Source of the DNA: Bacteroidota bacterium
GTDB taxonomy: Bacteria; Bacteroidota; Bacteroidia; Bacteroidales; F082
DNA length: 64,000 nucleotides
Reading direction: 5' to 3'
Assembly: GCA_016715945.1 (NCBI GenBank)
Contig: JADJXJ010000003.1
Span: forward strand, 310,001 to 374,000
Below the pieces are notes generated by a model, which was given only the letters and a program-made list of their open reading frames with translations, searched no databases and was not told where the DNA came from. Both the position numbers and the translations under genes were made by a program. Positions 1 through 7,140 of the stretch are shown here, piece by piece; position 1 is the first letter of the stretch, and each line of letters opens with the position of its first letter.

Positions 1-156
1 AACTCGTTTATGCACAGCAGGATGCAACGGGATGGCTGGCCAGCCTCACATCAATGGAGCGAACTGCAGAAACGTAAATACCCCCTTTCGAGCAGTGCGG
101 TATTGCCTGTCAATCCGGCCGGCGAAATCAAAAAAGCGGCTCAGGGTGGCTGTTAA
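1..156 (+). CDS. C-terminal end of a protein with a Gly-Gly-Cys tail (partial)
   Basis: The window opens inside this gene. Only the last 51 codons are present, in the frame that starts at base 1 and ends with TAA at 154-156. The visible residues are hydrophilic, match no family I recognise, and end in IKKAAQGGC. The same kind of tail closes the two other tailed proteins of this cluster (stops at 1934 and 2589), so I place this gene in the same operon and the same functional group. No other Cys is visible in the part that can be read. The next gene starts 20 bases after the stop. The function is unknown, and a sulfur-handling role is inferred only from the neighbours and the shared tail. Confidence 0.75.
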   Translation, partial: NSFMHSRMQRDGWPASHQWSELQKRKYPLSSSAVLPVNPAGEIKKAAQGGC

Positions 157-176
157 ATAAAAAAAAATTCAAGACC

Positions 177-701
177 ATGAACGAACAACCTAAACCTTAC
201 ATGAATGCCTACCTGGCAGGTTTCCTGCTTGGACTGGTATTGCTGGCTTCGTTTTTTATTACCGGACGCGGGCTTGGCGCCAGTGGTGCAGCCAAGAGCG
301 TAGTTATTGAAACAGTGGGCCACATGGCGCCTGAACATGCAAAGTCCAATTCGTTTTATGCGGCATTTTTTGCCGATGGCGATGGCCGTCCCATGAAAAA
401 CTGGCTGGTTTATCTGGTGGCCGGATTGCTGGGCGGGGCATTTTTCTCGGGCTTTGTGTCCGGCAGGGCAGGATTGGCCATCGATAAAGGTCCGCGCATC
501 AGCAATGGTACACGGCTTTTGTTTGCGCTGTTAGGAGGTATACTTTTTGGCATCGGCTCCCAGTTCGGACGCGGATGCACCAGCGGCGCCGCCCTCAGCG
601 GGATGGCTGTGCTCTCCACCGCCGGTTTCCTGACCATGATTTTCATCTTCGGAACCGGCTATGTCATCGCTTACTTTTTCCGTAAACTCTGGATACATTA
701 A
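177..701 (+). CDS. YeeE/YedE family transporter, N-terminal half protein
   Basis: A 174-residue integral membrane protein of the YeeE/YedE (DUF395) family, whose characterised members carry thiosulfate or other sulfur compounds across the inner membrane. About four hydrophobic segments are visible (residues about 9-28, 79-100, 113-130, 145-168). The family signature GRGCTSGAALSG lies near residue 132, and its Cys belongs to the set of pore cysteines thought to relay the sulfur substrate. The protein is about half the length of a full YeeE. The gene 12 bases downstream supplies the other half, so the two probably form one transporter. The substrate is inferred from the family and not shown by the sequence. 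Confidence 0.85.
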   Translation: MNEQPKPYMNAYLAGFLLGLVLLASFFITGRGLGASGAAKSVVIETVGHMAPEHAKSNSFYAAFFADGDGRPMKNWLVYLVAGLLGGAFFSGFVSGRAGLAIDKGPRISNGTRLLFALLGGILFGIGSQFGRGCTSGAALSGMAVLSTAGFLTMIFIFGTGYVIAYFFRKLWIH

Positions 702-713
702 CGCAGCACAACT

Positions 714-1934
714 ATGGGACCACTTATTCCACAAGGATTTATCAACCCCGACCTGAACCTGCTCTTTGCTTTTGTGATTGGTCTGGGATTTGGCTATGTG
801 CTCGAACAGGGCGGGTTTTCGAATTCACGTAAACTCGCCGGTGTTTTCTACGGTTACGATTTTGTCGTGCTCAGGGTATTCTTCACTGCCGCCATCACCG
901 CAATGCTTGGCCTGCAACTGTTCAGATACCTCGGCTGGATCGAATTCGACTTGCTCTACATCAACCCTACGTACATTTATTCGATCATTGCCGGAGGCGT
1001 GATCATGGGATTTGGTTTTATTCTGGGCGGTTTTTGCCCCGGAACCAGCATGGTTGCCGCCGTGATCGGAAAAATTGACGCCATGGTGTTTGTGCTGGGC
1101 ATGCTGATCGGTATTTTCATCTTCGGTGAAGCCTACAGCATTTTCGAACCTGTTTACACAGGCAGTTTTATTGGCAGTCCTTTTGTGTACGAATCGCTTG
1201 GGCTGTCGCGCAATGTTTTTGTGCTTCTGCTTGTAGTGATTGCGCTTTCTGCTTTCATCATCACCCGCAAAATTGAAGACAAGGTGAACGGGCTACCGGT
1301 ATCTGCCGGCATCTTTCATCCATCCTACACCGGGCCGTTCGCAATGATGCTTGGGCTGGCTGTGTTGTTTTTTGTGCTTCCCGAGCGGCCCAAAGCAAGG
1401 TGGAACGAAGTGGCAGCTGAAGAACTAATCCAAAAAATGGCCAATCCGGCCAGCTATGTCGATACCGACGAGCTGGCATGGAAACTGCTCAATCCGCAAA
1501 GCAACGACCTCTACATCGTGGATGTGCGACCCTCGGAGGACTTTGCCCTGTTCAGCCTGCCCGGCTCAATCAATATTCCTCTTGCTGAGCTGCTTGAGCC
1601 TGCATCGCTCAACAGCCTGCGCAGTGCAAAGGGACAAATTGTTTTTATCAGCAATGGTTCCACCGATGCCCAGGCTGCCTGGCTGGCCGCAGGCAGGGCA
1701 GGCCTGGAAAATATCCGGTTGCTTAAAGGCGGCCTGAATGGATTTGTGGAAGACATTTTTGTCAATGACTTCATCGCTAAAATTAAAGACGAAACCGAGC
1801 AGTTTCGTCAGCGTTTCCGTCAGGAAGCCCGCAGCAGGTTCAGCACCGGCCAGGCAGCAGGTGCAAAAACCGCCGCTCCTGCCGCCATTCCGGCTGGTAT
1901 GAAAACTGTCTCAGGCGCAAAAGGTGGATGTTAA
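714..1934 (+). CDS. YeeE/YedE transporter fused to a rhodanese-like domain, with Gly-Gly-Cys C-terminus
   Basis: 406 residues. Residues 1 to about 235 form the second YeeE/YedE half, with several membrane helices and the signature GGFCPGTSM (Cys near 108). Residues about 245-355 form a rhodanese-like domain, recognisable by LYIVDVRPSEDFALFSLPGS and a following VFIS strand. The loop that should carry the catalytic Cys reads ISNGSTDAQ and has none. A charged, Ala-rich linker follows, and the chain ends in SGAKGGC. The protein has only two Cys: the pore residue and the last residue. It lies 12 bases after the first YeeE half. I infer that the tail Cys, not the rhodanese loop, handles sulfur. This is a hypothesis. 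Confidence 0.85.
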   Translation: MGPLIPQGFINPDLNLLFAFVIGLGFGYVLEQGGFSNSRKLAGVFYGYDFVVLRVFFTAAITAMLGLQLFRYLGWIEFDLLYINPTYIYSIIAGGVIMGFGFILGGFCPGTSMVAAVIGKIDAMVFVLGMLIGIFIFGEAYSIFEPVYTGSFIGSPFVYESLGLSRNVFVLLLVVIALSAFIITRKIEDKVNGLPVSAGIFHPSYTGPFAMMLGLAVLFFVLPERPKARWNEVAAEELIQKMANPASYVDTDELAWKLLNPQSNDLYIVDVRPSEDFALFSLPGSINIPLAELLEPASLNSLRSAKGQIVFISNGSTDAQAAWLAAGRAGLENIRLLKGGLNGFVEDIFVNDFIAKIKDETEQFRQRFRQEARSRFSTGQAAGAKTAAPAAIPAGMKTVSGAKGGC

Positions 1935-1958
1935 TCGCGCCGAAGGTGGATGTTAATC
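1915..1958 (+). repeat. 22-bp tandem duplication spanning the Gly-Gly-Cys codons and stop
   Basis: The segment encoding Ala-Lys-Gly-Gly-Cys-stop at 1915-1936 is followed directly by a second copy at 1937-1958 that differs at only two positions (gcgcaaaagg against gcgccgaagg). The second copy lies after the TAA stop at 1932-1934 and is not translated as part of the upstream gene. Confidence 0.85.
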
Positions 1959-1977
1959 AGTTAAAACATAATGAGAT

Positions 1978-2589
1978 ATGCAAAATATAAACGATAAAAT
2001 GCTCACCGCAGCGGCAGTACTTTTTGTCGGGCTGTTGCTGGCAGCCCTCCTGCTGCAATGGTGGCTTGCTCCGGCATACAAAACCGATAACCTCAGCCTG
2101 CATAGCCAGCTGTCATCGGGCGAAATGCTGATTAAACCCTGGCAACTTCATGAAATTGAAGCGCAGGATGCCTTGGGGGAGTTTGCCCTGGTGCAGCTCA
2201 ACGGTGCCCAAATCCCACAAAGCGAAAAGTTTGGTCGCCAGATCAGCGTGACCACCGACAGACTGTTATCGGACGAAAGCATGAAGTTCATCAAATCTGC
2301 CGGTAAAACACTCGTGGTGGCACCCGACGAATCGGAAGCACTTGCGGCAGCCTGGTTGCTGCGTGCAAAGGGTTTCGGCCAGGTGTTTGCTGTTGCAACC
2401 GATGCCGAATTCATTGCCAAAAACGTGCTTGAAAACTACCTTCCCAAATGGGCACAAACAACCTCAGAGCAAGCCAGGTACGCCTTCAGCCGTTTTTTTG
2501 GTACCGCTTCCAGGCCAACGGCGCCTGCCGCCAATTTTGCGCTGCCTTCCGGCACTCCACAAGTGAAAAAGGCTGCCGGAGGCTGTTGA
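1978..2589 (+). CDS. Membrane-anchored degenerate rhodanese-like protein with Gly-Gly-Cys C-terminus
   Basis: 203 residues. An N-terminal membrane anchor (residues about 9-31) is followed by a soluble alpha/beta region resembling a decayed rhodanese fold: a LVQLNGAQIP strand where DVR-type motifs usually sit, then a TLVVAPDESEALAAAWLLR segment at the usual catalytic-loop position. No Cys is present there. The only Cys in the whole protein is the last residue of VKKAAGGC. With an N-in anchor the soluble domain would be periplasmic. The stop codon is TGA at 2587-2589, whereas the other two tailed genes use TGT-TAA. The TGA is supplied by an element inserted at 2586. The specific role is unknown. 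Confidence 0.8.
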   Translation: MQNINDKMLTAAAVLFVGLLLAALLLQWWLAPAYKTDNLSLHSQLSSGEMLIKPWQLHEIEAQDALGEFALVQLNGAQIPQSEKFGRQISVTTDRLLSDESMKFIKSAGKTLVVAPDESEALAAAWLLRAKGFGQVFAVATDAEFIAKNVLENYLPKWAQTTSEQARYAFSRFFGTASRPTAPAANFALPSGTPQVKKAAGGC

Positions 2590-2662
2590 AATTTATCTAT
2601 GATTTAGGTGCAATTGTAAGAAACGAAATATCAATGAGATAATAATATAAAGGATGAAAAAG

Positions 2663-2672
2663 TTTTTTTTTT
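2663..2672 (+). other. Ten-T homopolymer with an apparent -1 frameshift
   Basis: An ATG at 2654, preceded by AAAGG, opens MKKFFF and then hits a stop at 2684-2686. Adding one T to this run joins it in frame with the downstream gene and gives a plausible signal peptide, MKKFFFLCVV followed by a short hydrophobic stretch ending IYA-Q. The break is therefore a single-base loss, either real or from sequencing/assembly of the homopolymer. Confidence 0.75.
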
Positions 2673-2682
2673 ATGTGTTGTA

Positions 2683-3456
2683 TTGATAACTTATACTAAC
2701 ACGATTTACGCTCAATTTGAGACAAAACTAAGTGAGGAATTATTTATTTCAAAACTGACAGACACAATTTATGTGGTTACACATTATTTTCCTTGGGAAT
2801 CAAATTCATTAATTGTTAAAGCGTCTGACAAAGAAGTCGTTTTAATTGACACACCATATGACACCACGTCTACTGCATTAATGTTGAACTGGGTTGAAAC
2901 CAATTTGAATCCTGATAAAATCACAGCACTAAATACAGGTTTTCTTGTTGATAATTTAGGAGGAAATCAATATTTAAGAGAAAGAGGAATAGACATTTAT
3001 GGTGCTGATAAGACTTGTAATTTGATTGACGAAAGAGGAAAGCAAACACAACAACAACTTATCTCTTGGTTGAAACCTGAACAAGAAAGAATAAAAAAAG
3101 TATATGAAAAAATGGTTTTTGTAAAACCGAACAAAATCTTTAAAATTGAAGAAGGAATATTTTTAAAAATTGGGAATTTAAGTTTTGATGTGTATTTTCC
3201 TGGAGAAACTCATTCTCCGGATAACTTAGTGGTTTATATAAAAGAATGTAATTTATTATTTGGAGGTTGTATGGTTAAAGCTTTATCATATCAAAATCTT
3301 GGATTTACAGGGGATGCAAATATTGCTGAATGGCCTATATCAATGAAAAAAGTACAAGAAAAATATAAAACTGCAAGTATTGTGATACCACATCATGGAA
3401 TGTGGGGTGATATGAGTTTAGTTCAACATACGATTGATTTATTACTGAAAAAATAA
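2683..3456 (+). CDS. Subclass B1-like metallo-beta-lactamase-fold protein, 5' end frameshifted
   Basis: 257 residues as an open frame from a TTG. The natural start is probably the ATG at 2654, separated by the T-run frameshift. The fold is recognised from the motif order of B1 metallo-beta-lactamases: VVLIDTPYD, then a GGN block after the HxHxD position, then GETHSPDN, FGGC and IPHHGMWGD. The usual T-H-x-H-x-D reads T-G-F-L-V-D (85-90), so two of three His of zinc site 1 are lost. Asp90, Cys196 and His238 of zinc site 2 and His177 remain. Beta-lactamase activity is therefore doubtful. The AT-rich base use differs sharply from its neighbours, and the gene is the sole cargo of the cassette. Confidence 0.75.
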   Translation: MITYTNTIYAQFETKLSEELFISKLTDTIYVVTHYFPWESNSLIVKASDKEVVLIDTPYDTTSTALMLNWVETNLNPDKITALNTGFLVDNLGGNQYLRERGIDIYGADKTCNLIDERGKQTQQQLISWLKPEQERIKKVYEKMVFVKPNKIFKIEEGIFLKIGNLSFDVYFPGETHSPDNLVVYIKECNLLFGGCMVKALSYQNLGFTGDANIAEWPISMKKVQEKYKTASIVIPHHGMWGDMSLVQHTIDLLLKK

Positions 3457-3463
3457 CAAAAGC

Positions 3464-3594
3464 ACCTAACATCGTGTATAAAACATTTGGCAGTCAGTGG
3501 TTTATCGAGCGATATAGATCGTATCAAAAGTAGTTGTAACTTGATAGGAAATCGCTTCGAAATGCCAAACGTTTCATACACGCAACCGTTAAAA
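3464..3594 (+). other. attC-like recombination site
   Basis: The 131-bp site begins with ACCTAAC, a perfect RYYYAAC box, at 3464-3470. It ends with GTTAAAA, which matches GTTRRRY at 6 of 7 positions, at 3588-3594. Inside lie 20-base arms at 3473-3492 and 3563-3582 that are inverted repeats with 18 of 20 pairs. Inner arms TCGAGCGAT and ATCGCTTCGA differ by one extra base, like the extrahelical bases that set attC strand choice. The length falls within the known attC range. The site starts 7 bases after the stop codon of the cassette gene. Confidence 0.75.
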
Positions 3595-3626
3595 AAAGCC
3601 GGGCTACCATTGACCCGGCTTTTTTT
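3591..3626. terminator. Rho-independent terminator of the sulfur operon
   Basis: A perfect 13-bp stem, A7-GCCGGG at 3591-3603 with CCCGGC-T7 at 3614-3626, encloses a 10-base loop. It works on either strand by its symmetry. It directly follows the right end of the cassette, and before the insertion it would have followed the TAA of the -GGC gene. Confidence 0.9.
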
Positions 3627-3794
3627 ATATTTGAAACTCGATACCGCGAGCAAACAATAACCTATATCCCAAAATTGGAGAATTGATTCATTACAGGAAT
3701 TTTTTAATCAAGGGCATAAAATGCAATTGTCTGATAAAAAAGTAATTATGATAAATGGTACAAAATTTGTTTCCTGCGTAGAAAACTCTAAGCC

Positions 3795-4193
3795 ATGAAA
3801 AGATATCTCATCCTTTTAGCCGGTTTACTTATCCTTGGTTTTTCATCGTGCCAGAAGGATCCGATCATAAAACCTGAAAAGCCTGGCAGTATGGCGGACC
3901 TCAAGGTAAGCAACCAATTTGATTGGAAAACGACCCAAAACGTCGAAGTTCAGGTGCAAGGACTACAGCTGCCGGTGCAGGTGCAGCGCACCATTGTGAT
4001 CAGCGATGGGCAACAGGCTGTGTTTTATAAAGGCATGCAGGCAATGAATGCCAACGTCACCTACAACATCGTCGTGCCGGCCTATTTGCGCGAGCTAAAG
4101 GTAAGTTTTGGAACCATCAGCAAAACCCTCCCAATTCAAAACGGGAAAGTTGTCTTTAACTATATTCCCAATCTTCCTGAGACAGATAATTGA
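3795..4193 (+). CDS. Small lipoprotein paired with a LruC-domain protein
   Basis: 132 residues. A type II signal peptide with lipobox GFSSC (Cys near residue 19) predicts an outer-membrane or surface lipoprotein. The mature part is beta-rich and short, containing VQGLQLPVQVQRTIVIS and ending near LPETDN. I do not recognise a named domain. The next gene begins 23 bases downstream on the same strand, so the two are probably co-transcribed. In Bacteroidota such small lipoproteins often sit beside LruC-domain proteins and resemble part of their N-terminal region. The function is unknown. Confidence 0.75.
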   Translation: MKRYLILLAGLLILGFSSCQKDPIIKPEKPGSMADLKVSNQFDWKTTQNVEVQVQGLQLPVQVQRTIVISDGQQAVFYKGMQAMNANVTYNIVVPAYLRELKVSFGTISKTLPIQNGKVVFNYIPNLPETDN

Positions 4194-4216
4194 TTAAAAT
4201 TCAGAGGGATTAAGCC

Positions 4217-5689
4217 ATGAAAACAATAGCAGCAAAATTAAGTGCCAAAATCGTACTGGGCATAGCCTTTATGGCAGCGTTTCCGCTCAGTGCACAGGTA
4301 ACTCAGGACTTTGAGTCGGGTTCGCGAAATGCAGAGATTGCCAAATGCTGGTTTTTCGCCAGCACCAACATCGTAGGTGGGGCTAATGCCATTACCGGTC
4401 AGTTCAGCATGCGCACCGGCCAGATGTCGAGCATGACCAATCAGCACACCCTGATTTCGCCCTGGGTGAACATGCCCGGAAGCGGCAATCTGGTGTTCAA
4501 GCACAAAATTGATGTACTGAATGGAGCGGGTAAGTATCTGGATGTTTATCTTATTGATGAATACAACAACCAAACCCTGATTTTTTCGCATACCTACACC
4601 AACAACAGCCTGTTCACCGAAACCATTCCAATCACAGTGAATGGCATTTACAAGGTTCGCTGGAGCTGGTATGGTTCCGGAGGCACCTCGCGCGGACATC
4701 TGGATGATGTGAGCATTCCGGGCATTTATGCTGCCGACCCCTCGAACAACAATGGCGGAGATTGTGCTGTACTGCCCGGAAGTGGTGGCGGCGGTGGCGG
4801 AGCAACCGACTCGGATGGCGATGGGGTGCCGGATGATGAAGATGAATATCCAAACGACCCAGAGCGTGCCTACAACATCTACTTCCCTGCCAATGGGTTC
4901 GGCTCGCTTGCTTTCGAAGATTTGTGGCCTGCCAAGGGTGACTACGATTTCAACGACCTGGTAGTAGATTATCGCTTCCACACCGTTACCAATGCCCAGA
5001 ATCAGGTAGTAGAGATTTATAACACACTTGTTGTCAGGGCAATAGGCGCCTCGCTTGAGAACGGATTCGGGTATCAGTTTCCAAATGCCGCCATCGATCA
5101 GTCGCTCGTAAGCGTTACAGGCTTCGACCTGACAGAGAATTTTATCAGCCTTGGAGCCAACGGACTGGAAAACGGACAGTCGAAACCCACCATCATTGCC
5201 TTCGACAATGCCTTCAGCCGCCTGCCTCATCCTGGCTCGGGACTTGGCGTGAACACCACACCCGGAGCGCCATACGTGCAACCGGATACCTTGCTGATTA
5301 CCATCAACTTTGCCTCGCCTCGTCCGCTTTACACCAGCCTGGATGTACCCAATTTCAATCCCTTCCTGATCATCAACAAAGAGCGCGGAAAAGAAGTGCA
5401 TCTGCCCGATTACCCACCCACCGACCTGGCCGATCCATCTTTCTTCGGAATGTGGGACGACAACACCCAGCCCTCAGCCAATCGTTTTTACAAAACAGCG
5501 ACAAATCTTCCCTGGGCAATCGATATCTACGAGCAGTTCGATTATCCTAACGAAAAGGTGGATATTGTGAATGCCCATCTCAAGTTTGCCGACTGGGCTA
5601 CCAGTGGCGGGGTGCTATTCCCCGACTGGTTCAAGAACCTGGCCGGATACCGCAACGATGCAAACATCTATCAGGTGCCATCCAAATAA
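4217..5689 (+). CDS. LruC domain-containing secreted protein
   Basis: 490 residues with a cleavable signal peptide (cleavage likely after LSAQ, about residue 26). The N-terminal third (about 28-175) looks like a beta-sandwich recognition module. A Gly-rich linker and a calcium-binding-type acidic repeat, DSDGDGVPDDEDEYPNDPE (about 195-214), lead into a LruC domain (DUF4842 type). That domain is recognised by the GDYDFNDLVVDY motif and a long beta-rich C-terminus. The name comes from a leptospiral lipoprotein, and the biochemical role is unknown. The gene is preceded by GAGGG 9 bases before the ATG and follows the small lipoprotein gene. A hairpin terminator follows it. Cell-surface location is inferred. 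Confidence 0.85.
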   Translation: MKTIAAKLSAKIVLGIAFMAAFPLSAQVTQDFESGSRNAEIAKCWFFASTNIVGGANAITGQFSMRTGQMSSMTNQHTLISPWVNMPGSGNLVFKHKIDVLNGAGKYLDVYLIDEYNNQTLIFSHTYTNNSLFTETIPITVNGIYKVRWSWYGSGGTSRGHLDDVSIPGIYAADPSNNNGGDCAVLPGSGGGGGGATDSDGDGVPDDEDEYPNDPERAYNIYFPANGFGSLAFEDLWPAKGDYDFNDLVVDYRFHTVTNAQNQVVEIYNTLVVRAIGASLENGFGYQFPNAAIDQSLVSVTGFDLTENFISLGANGLENGQSKPTIIAFDNAFSRLPHPGSGLGVNTTPGAPYVQPDTLLITINFASPRPLYTSLDVPNFNPFLIINKERGKEVHLPDYPPTDLADPSFFGMWDDNTQPSANRFYKTATNLPWAIDIYEQFDYPNEKVDIVNAHLKFADWATSGGVLFPDWFKNLAGYRNDANIYQVPSK

Positions 5690-5719
5690 GCCAATGGGCT
5701 GTTTTATTGCATAATTTCG

Positions 5720-5749
5720 TCTCCGGTCATCTGACCGGAGATTTTTTTT
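5720..5749 (+). terminator. Hairpin with T-tract ending the LruC gene
   Basis: TCTCCGGTCA at 5720-5729 pairs with TGACCGGAGA at 5732-5741, and eight T follow up to 5749. The T-tract touches the ATG of the next gene at 5750. Confidence 0.8.
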
Positions 5750-6415
5750 ATGCACAGCCAAAAGAACTTTCTCGACATCCATACCCACAAGCAAGGGTCA
5801 GACGATGAGGTTTTGGCCATCCTGAACCTGATGCCGGGCGATGCCCCGCCCGAAAAGCAATATTTCAGTTCGGGCATCCATCCCTGGAGGGTCGGGACGG
5901 AAAACCCTGAAGCACAGTTTCGATGGCTCTATCAGTTAACCAGCCATCCCAGGCTAATTGCCATTGGCGAATGTGGCATTGATATGCTCAGGCCAAATCC
6001 TGAGGCGCAGAAAAAAATATTTGAAAATCAGGTTGAAATAGCCACAGGCCTGAACAAACCCATGATTCTGCATGCCGTGCGAAGTCATACGCAGCTTATC
6101 GCCTTAAAACGAAGCTTCAGGCCTGCCAAACCATGGATAGTGCATGGCTTTTCGTCGCGCAGGTCTATCGCCTGCCAATACCTCGATGCGGGATTTTATT
6201 TGTCGTTCGGAGCAGCCTTGTTGCGTCGAAATGAGGCATTAACTGAAGCTTTCAGATATTGTCCGGACGACAGGATATTTCTCGAAACCGACGATAACGG
6301 GATGTCACTTAGGGAGCTTTACGCCCGGGCAGCTGCCTTGAGGGGTATTGGGGCACTGGATCTGGCTTCAGTCATTTGGCGTAATTTTGCCGCCTGCTTC
6401 AGTCTGCAGCCCTGA
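5750..6415 (+). CDS. TatD family metal-dependent hydrolase
   Basis: 221 residues of the TatD-type TIM-barrel hydrolase family, whose members act as 3'-5' exonucleases/deoxyribonucleases or related phosphoesterases. The metal site is visible: DIHTH near residues 9-13, GIHPW (about 42), GECGID with the bridging Glu (about 74), MILHAVRSH, VHGF, and ETDDN with the last Asp near residue 182. It is slightly shorter than typical TatD (about 250-260). The HxH motif lies so early that no later start is possible, so the ATG at 5750 must be used although it abuts the T-tract of the preceding hairpin. It overlaps the next gene as TGATG. The exact substrate is unknown. Confidence 0.85.
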   Translation: MHSQKNFLDIHTHKQGSDDEVLAILNLMPGDAPPEKQYFSSGIHPWRVGTENPEAQFRWLYQLTSHPRLIAIGECGIDMLRPNPEAQKKIFENQVEIATGLNKPMILHAVRSHTQLIALKRSFRPAKPWIVHGFSSRRSIACQYLDAGFYLSFGAALLRRNEALTEAFRYCPDDRIFLETDDNGMSLRELYARAAALRGIGALDLASVIWRNFAACFSLQP

Positions 6416-7137
6416 TGGAAGAAGTTTGGAACAGCCGGACGGTTTTAGCTATTGGCAATGAGGGTGTTGCGGCTTTGGCCCAAAGCCATGTGCTCGTGGT
6501 GGGTCTTGGCGGAGTTGGTGCATTTGCTGCCGAAATGCTCGCACGTGCAGGAGTCGGAAGCCTTACCATTGTGGATGGAGATACCGTGCATGCTTCCAAT
6601 CGCAACCGTCAGCTTCCGGCCCTGATGAGCACAGAAGGTAAGCCCAAAACTGAGGTGATGGCCAACAGGCTCATGGACATCAACCCCGGGCTTAAGCTGC
6701 ATGTGGTCCGGGCATATGTAAAAGATCAGCCCCTGATCGATCTGTTGCAGTTGCATCCGTATGATTATGTGATCGATGCCATCGACACGCTTGCGCCAAA
6801 GGTTTATCTGCTTTACTACGCCAGAAAATTCGGACTCAACACGGTAAGTTCCATGGGGGCCGGCGGAAAGTTCGACCCTACGCTGATTCAGGTGGCCGAT
6901 ATCAGCCAGACTCATACGTGCCGGTTGGCCTATTACATCCGGAAAAAACTTCACAAGCTTGGGGTTTACGAAGGGATTACTGCTGTTTTTTCGCCGGAAA
7001 CGGTAAGCAAAAATACAATCCAACTCCTTGAAGGTGAGCTGAATAAGAAAAGCACTGTGGGTACGATTTCCTACATGCCTGCAGCTTTCGGAATTGCGTG
7101 CGCATCGGTGGTTGTACGTCAACTGGCCGGCCGTTGA
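6415..7137 (+). CDS. tcdA: tRNA threonylcarbamoyladenosine dehydratase
   Basis: 240 residues of the ThiF/E1-like superfamily, matching TcdA (CsdL/YgdL). TcdA uses ATP to cyclise t6A37 of tRNA to ct6A. Visible features are the nucleotide-binding GLGGVGAFAAEMLARAG (about 30-46), VDGDTVHASNRNRQL with the Arg-rich adenylation segment, and YDYVIDAIDTLAPK. There is no Cys-rich zinc pair of the MoeB kind, which supports TcdA over ThiF or MoeB. Length fits the family. The start overlaps the stop of the TatD gene (TGATG), so the two are translationally coupled. TsaB, from the same modification pathway, is encoded at 47909. Confidence 0.9.
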   Translation: MEEVWNSRTVLAIGNEGVAALAQSHVLVVGLGGVGAFAAEMLARAGVGSLTIVDGDTVHASNRNRQLPALMSTEGKPKTEVMANRLMDINPGLKLHVVRAYVKDQPLIDLLQLHPYDYVIDAIDTLAPKVYLLYYARKFGLNTVSSMGAGGKFDPTLIQVADISQTHTCRLAYYIRKKLHKLGVYEGITAVFSPETVSKNTIQLLEGELNKKSTVGTISYMPAAFGIACASVVVRQLAGR

Positions 7138-7140
7138 AAC

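Larger units (their letters stand above)
2586..3588 (+). mobile_element. Integron-type gene cassette inserted in the stop codon of the upstream gene
   Basis: A 1003-bp AT-rich block with cassette architecture: a short leader, one gene on the plus strand, then an attC-like site starting 7 bases after its stop. The left boundary is G|TTGAAA at 2585/2586 and the right boundary is G|TTAAAA at 3588/3589, matching the G|TTRRRY cleavage site of integron integrases except for the last base. Joining 2585 to 3589 recreates GGC-TGT-TAA, the same tail-plus-stop as the two sister genes, followed at once by a perfect terminator hairpin. No integrase gene is visible nearby, so this would be a secondary-site insertion or an orphan cassette. 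Confidence 0.75.

Noticed and set aside
3464..3594. attC-like site as an ordinary gene terminator
   Set aside because: The hairpin has no GC-rich core and no T-tract. The core sites, extra-helical base and precise boundary with the reconstructed stop codon favour a recombination site.
4238..5401. Long minus-strand open frame (387 codons) opposite the LruC gene
   Set aside because: It is a shadow of the plus-strand gene, which has a signal peptide, a recognised domain and an RBS. The shadow protein has no family features.
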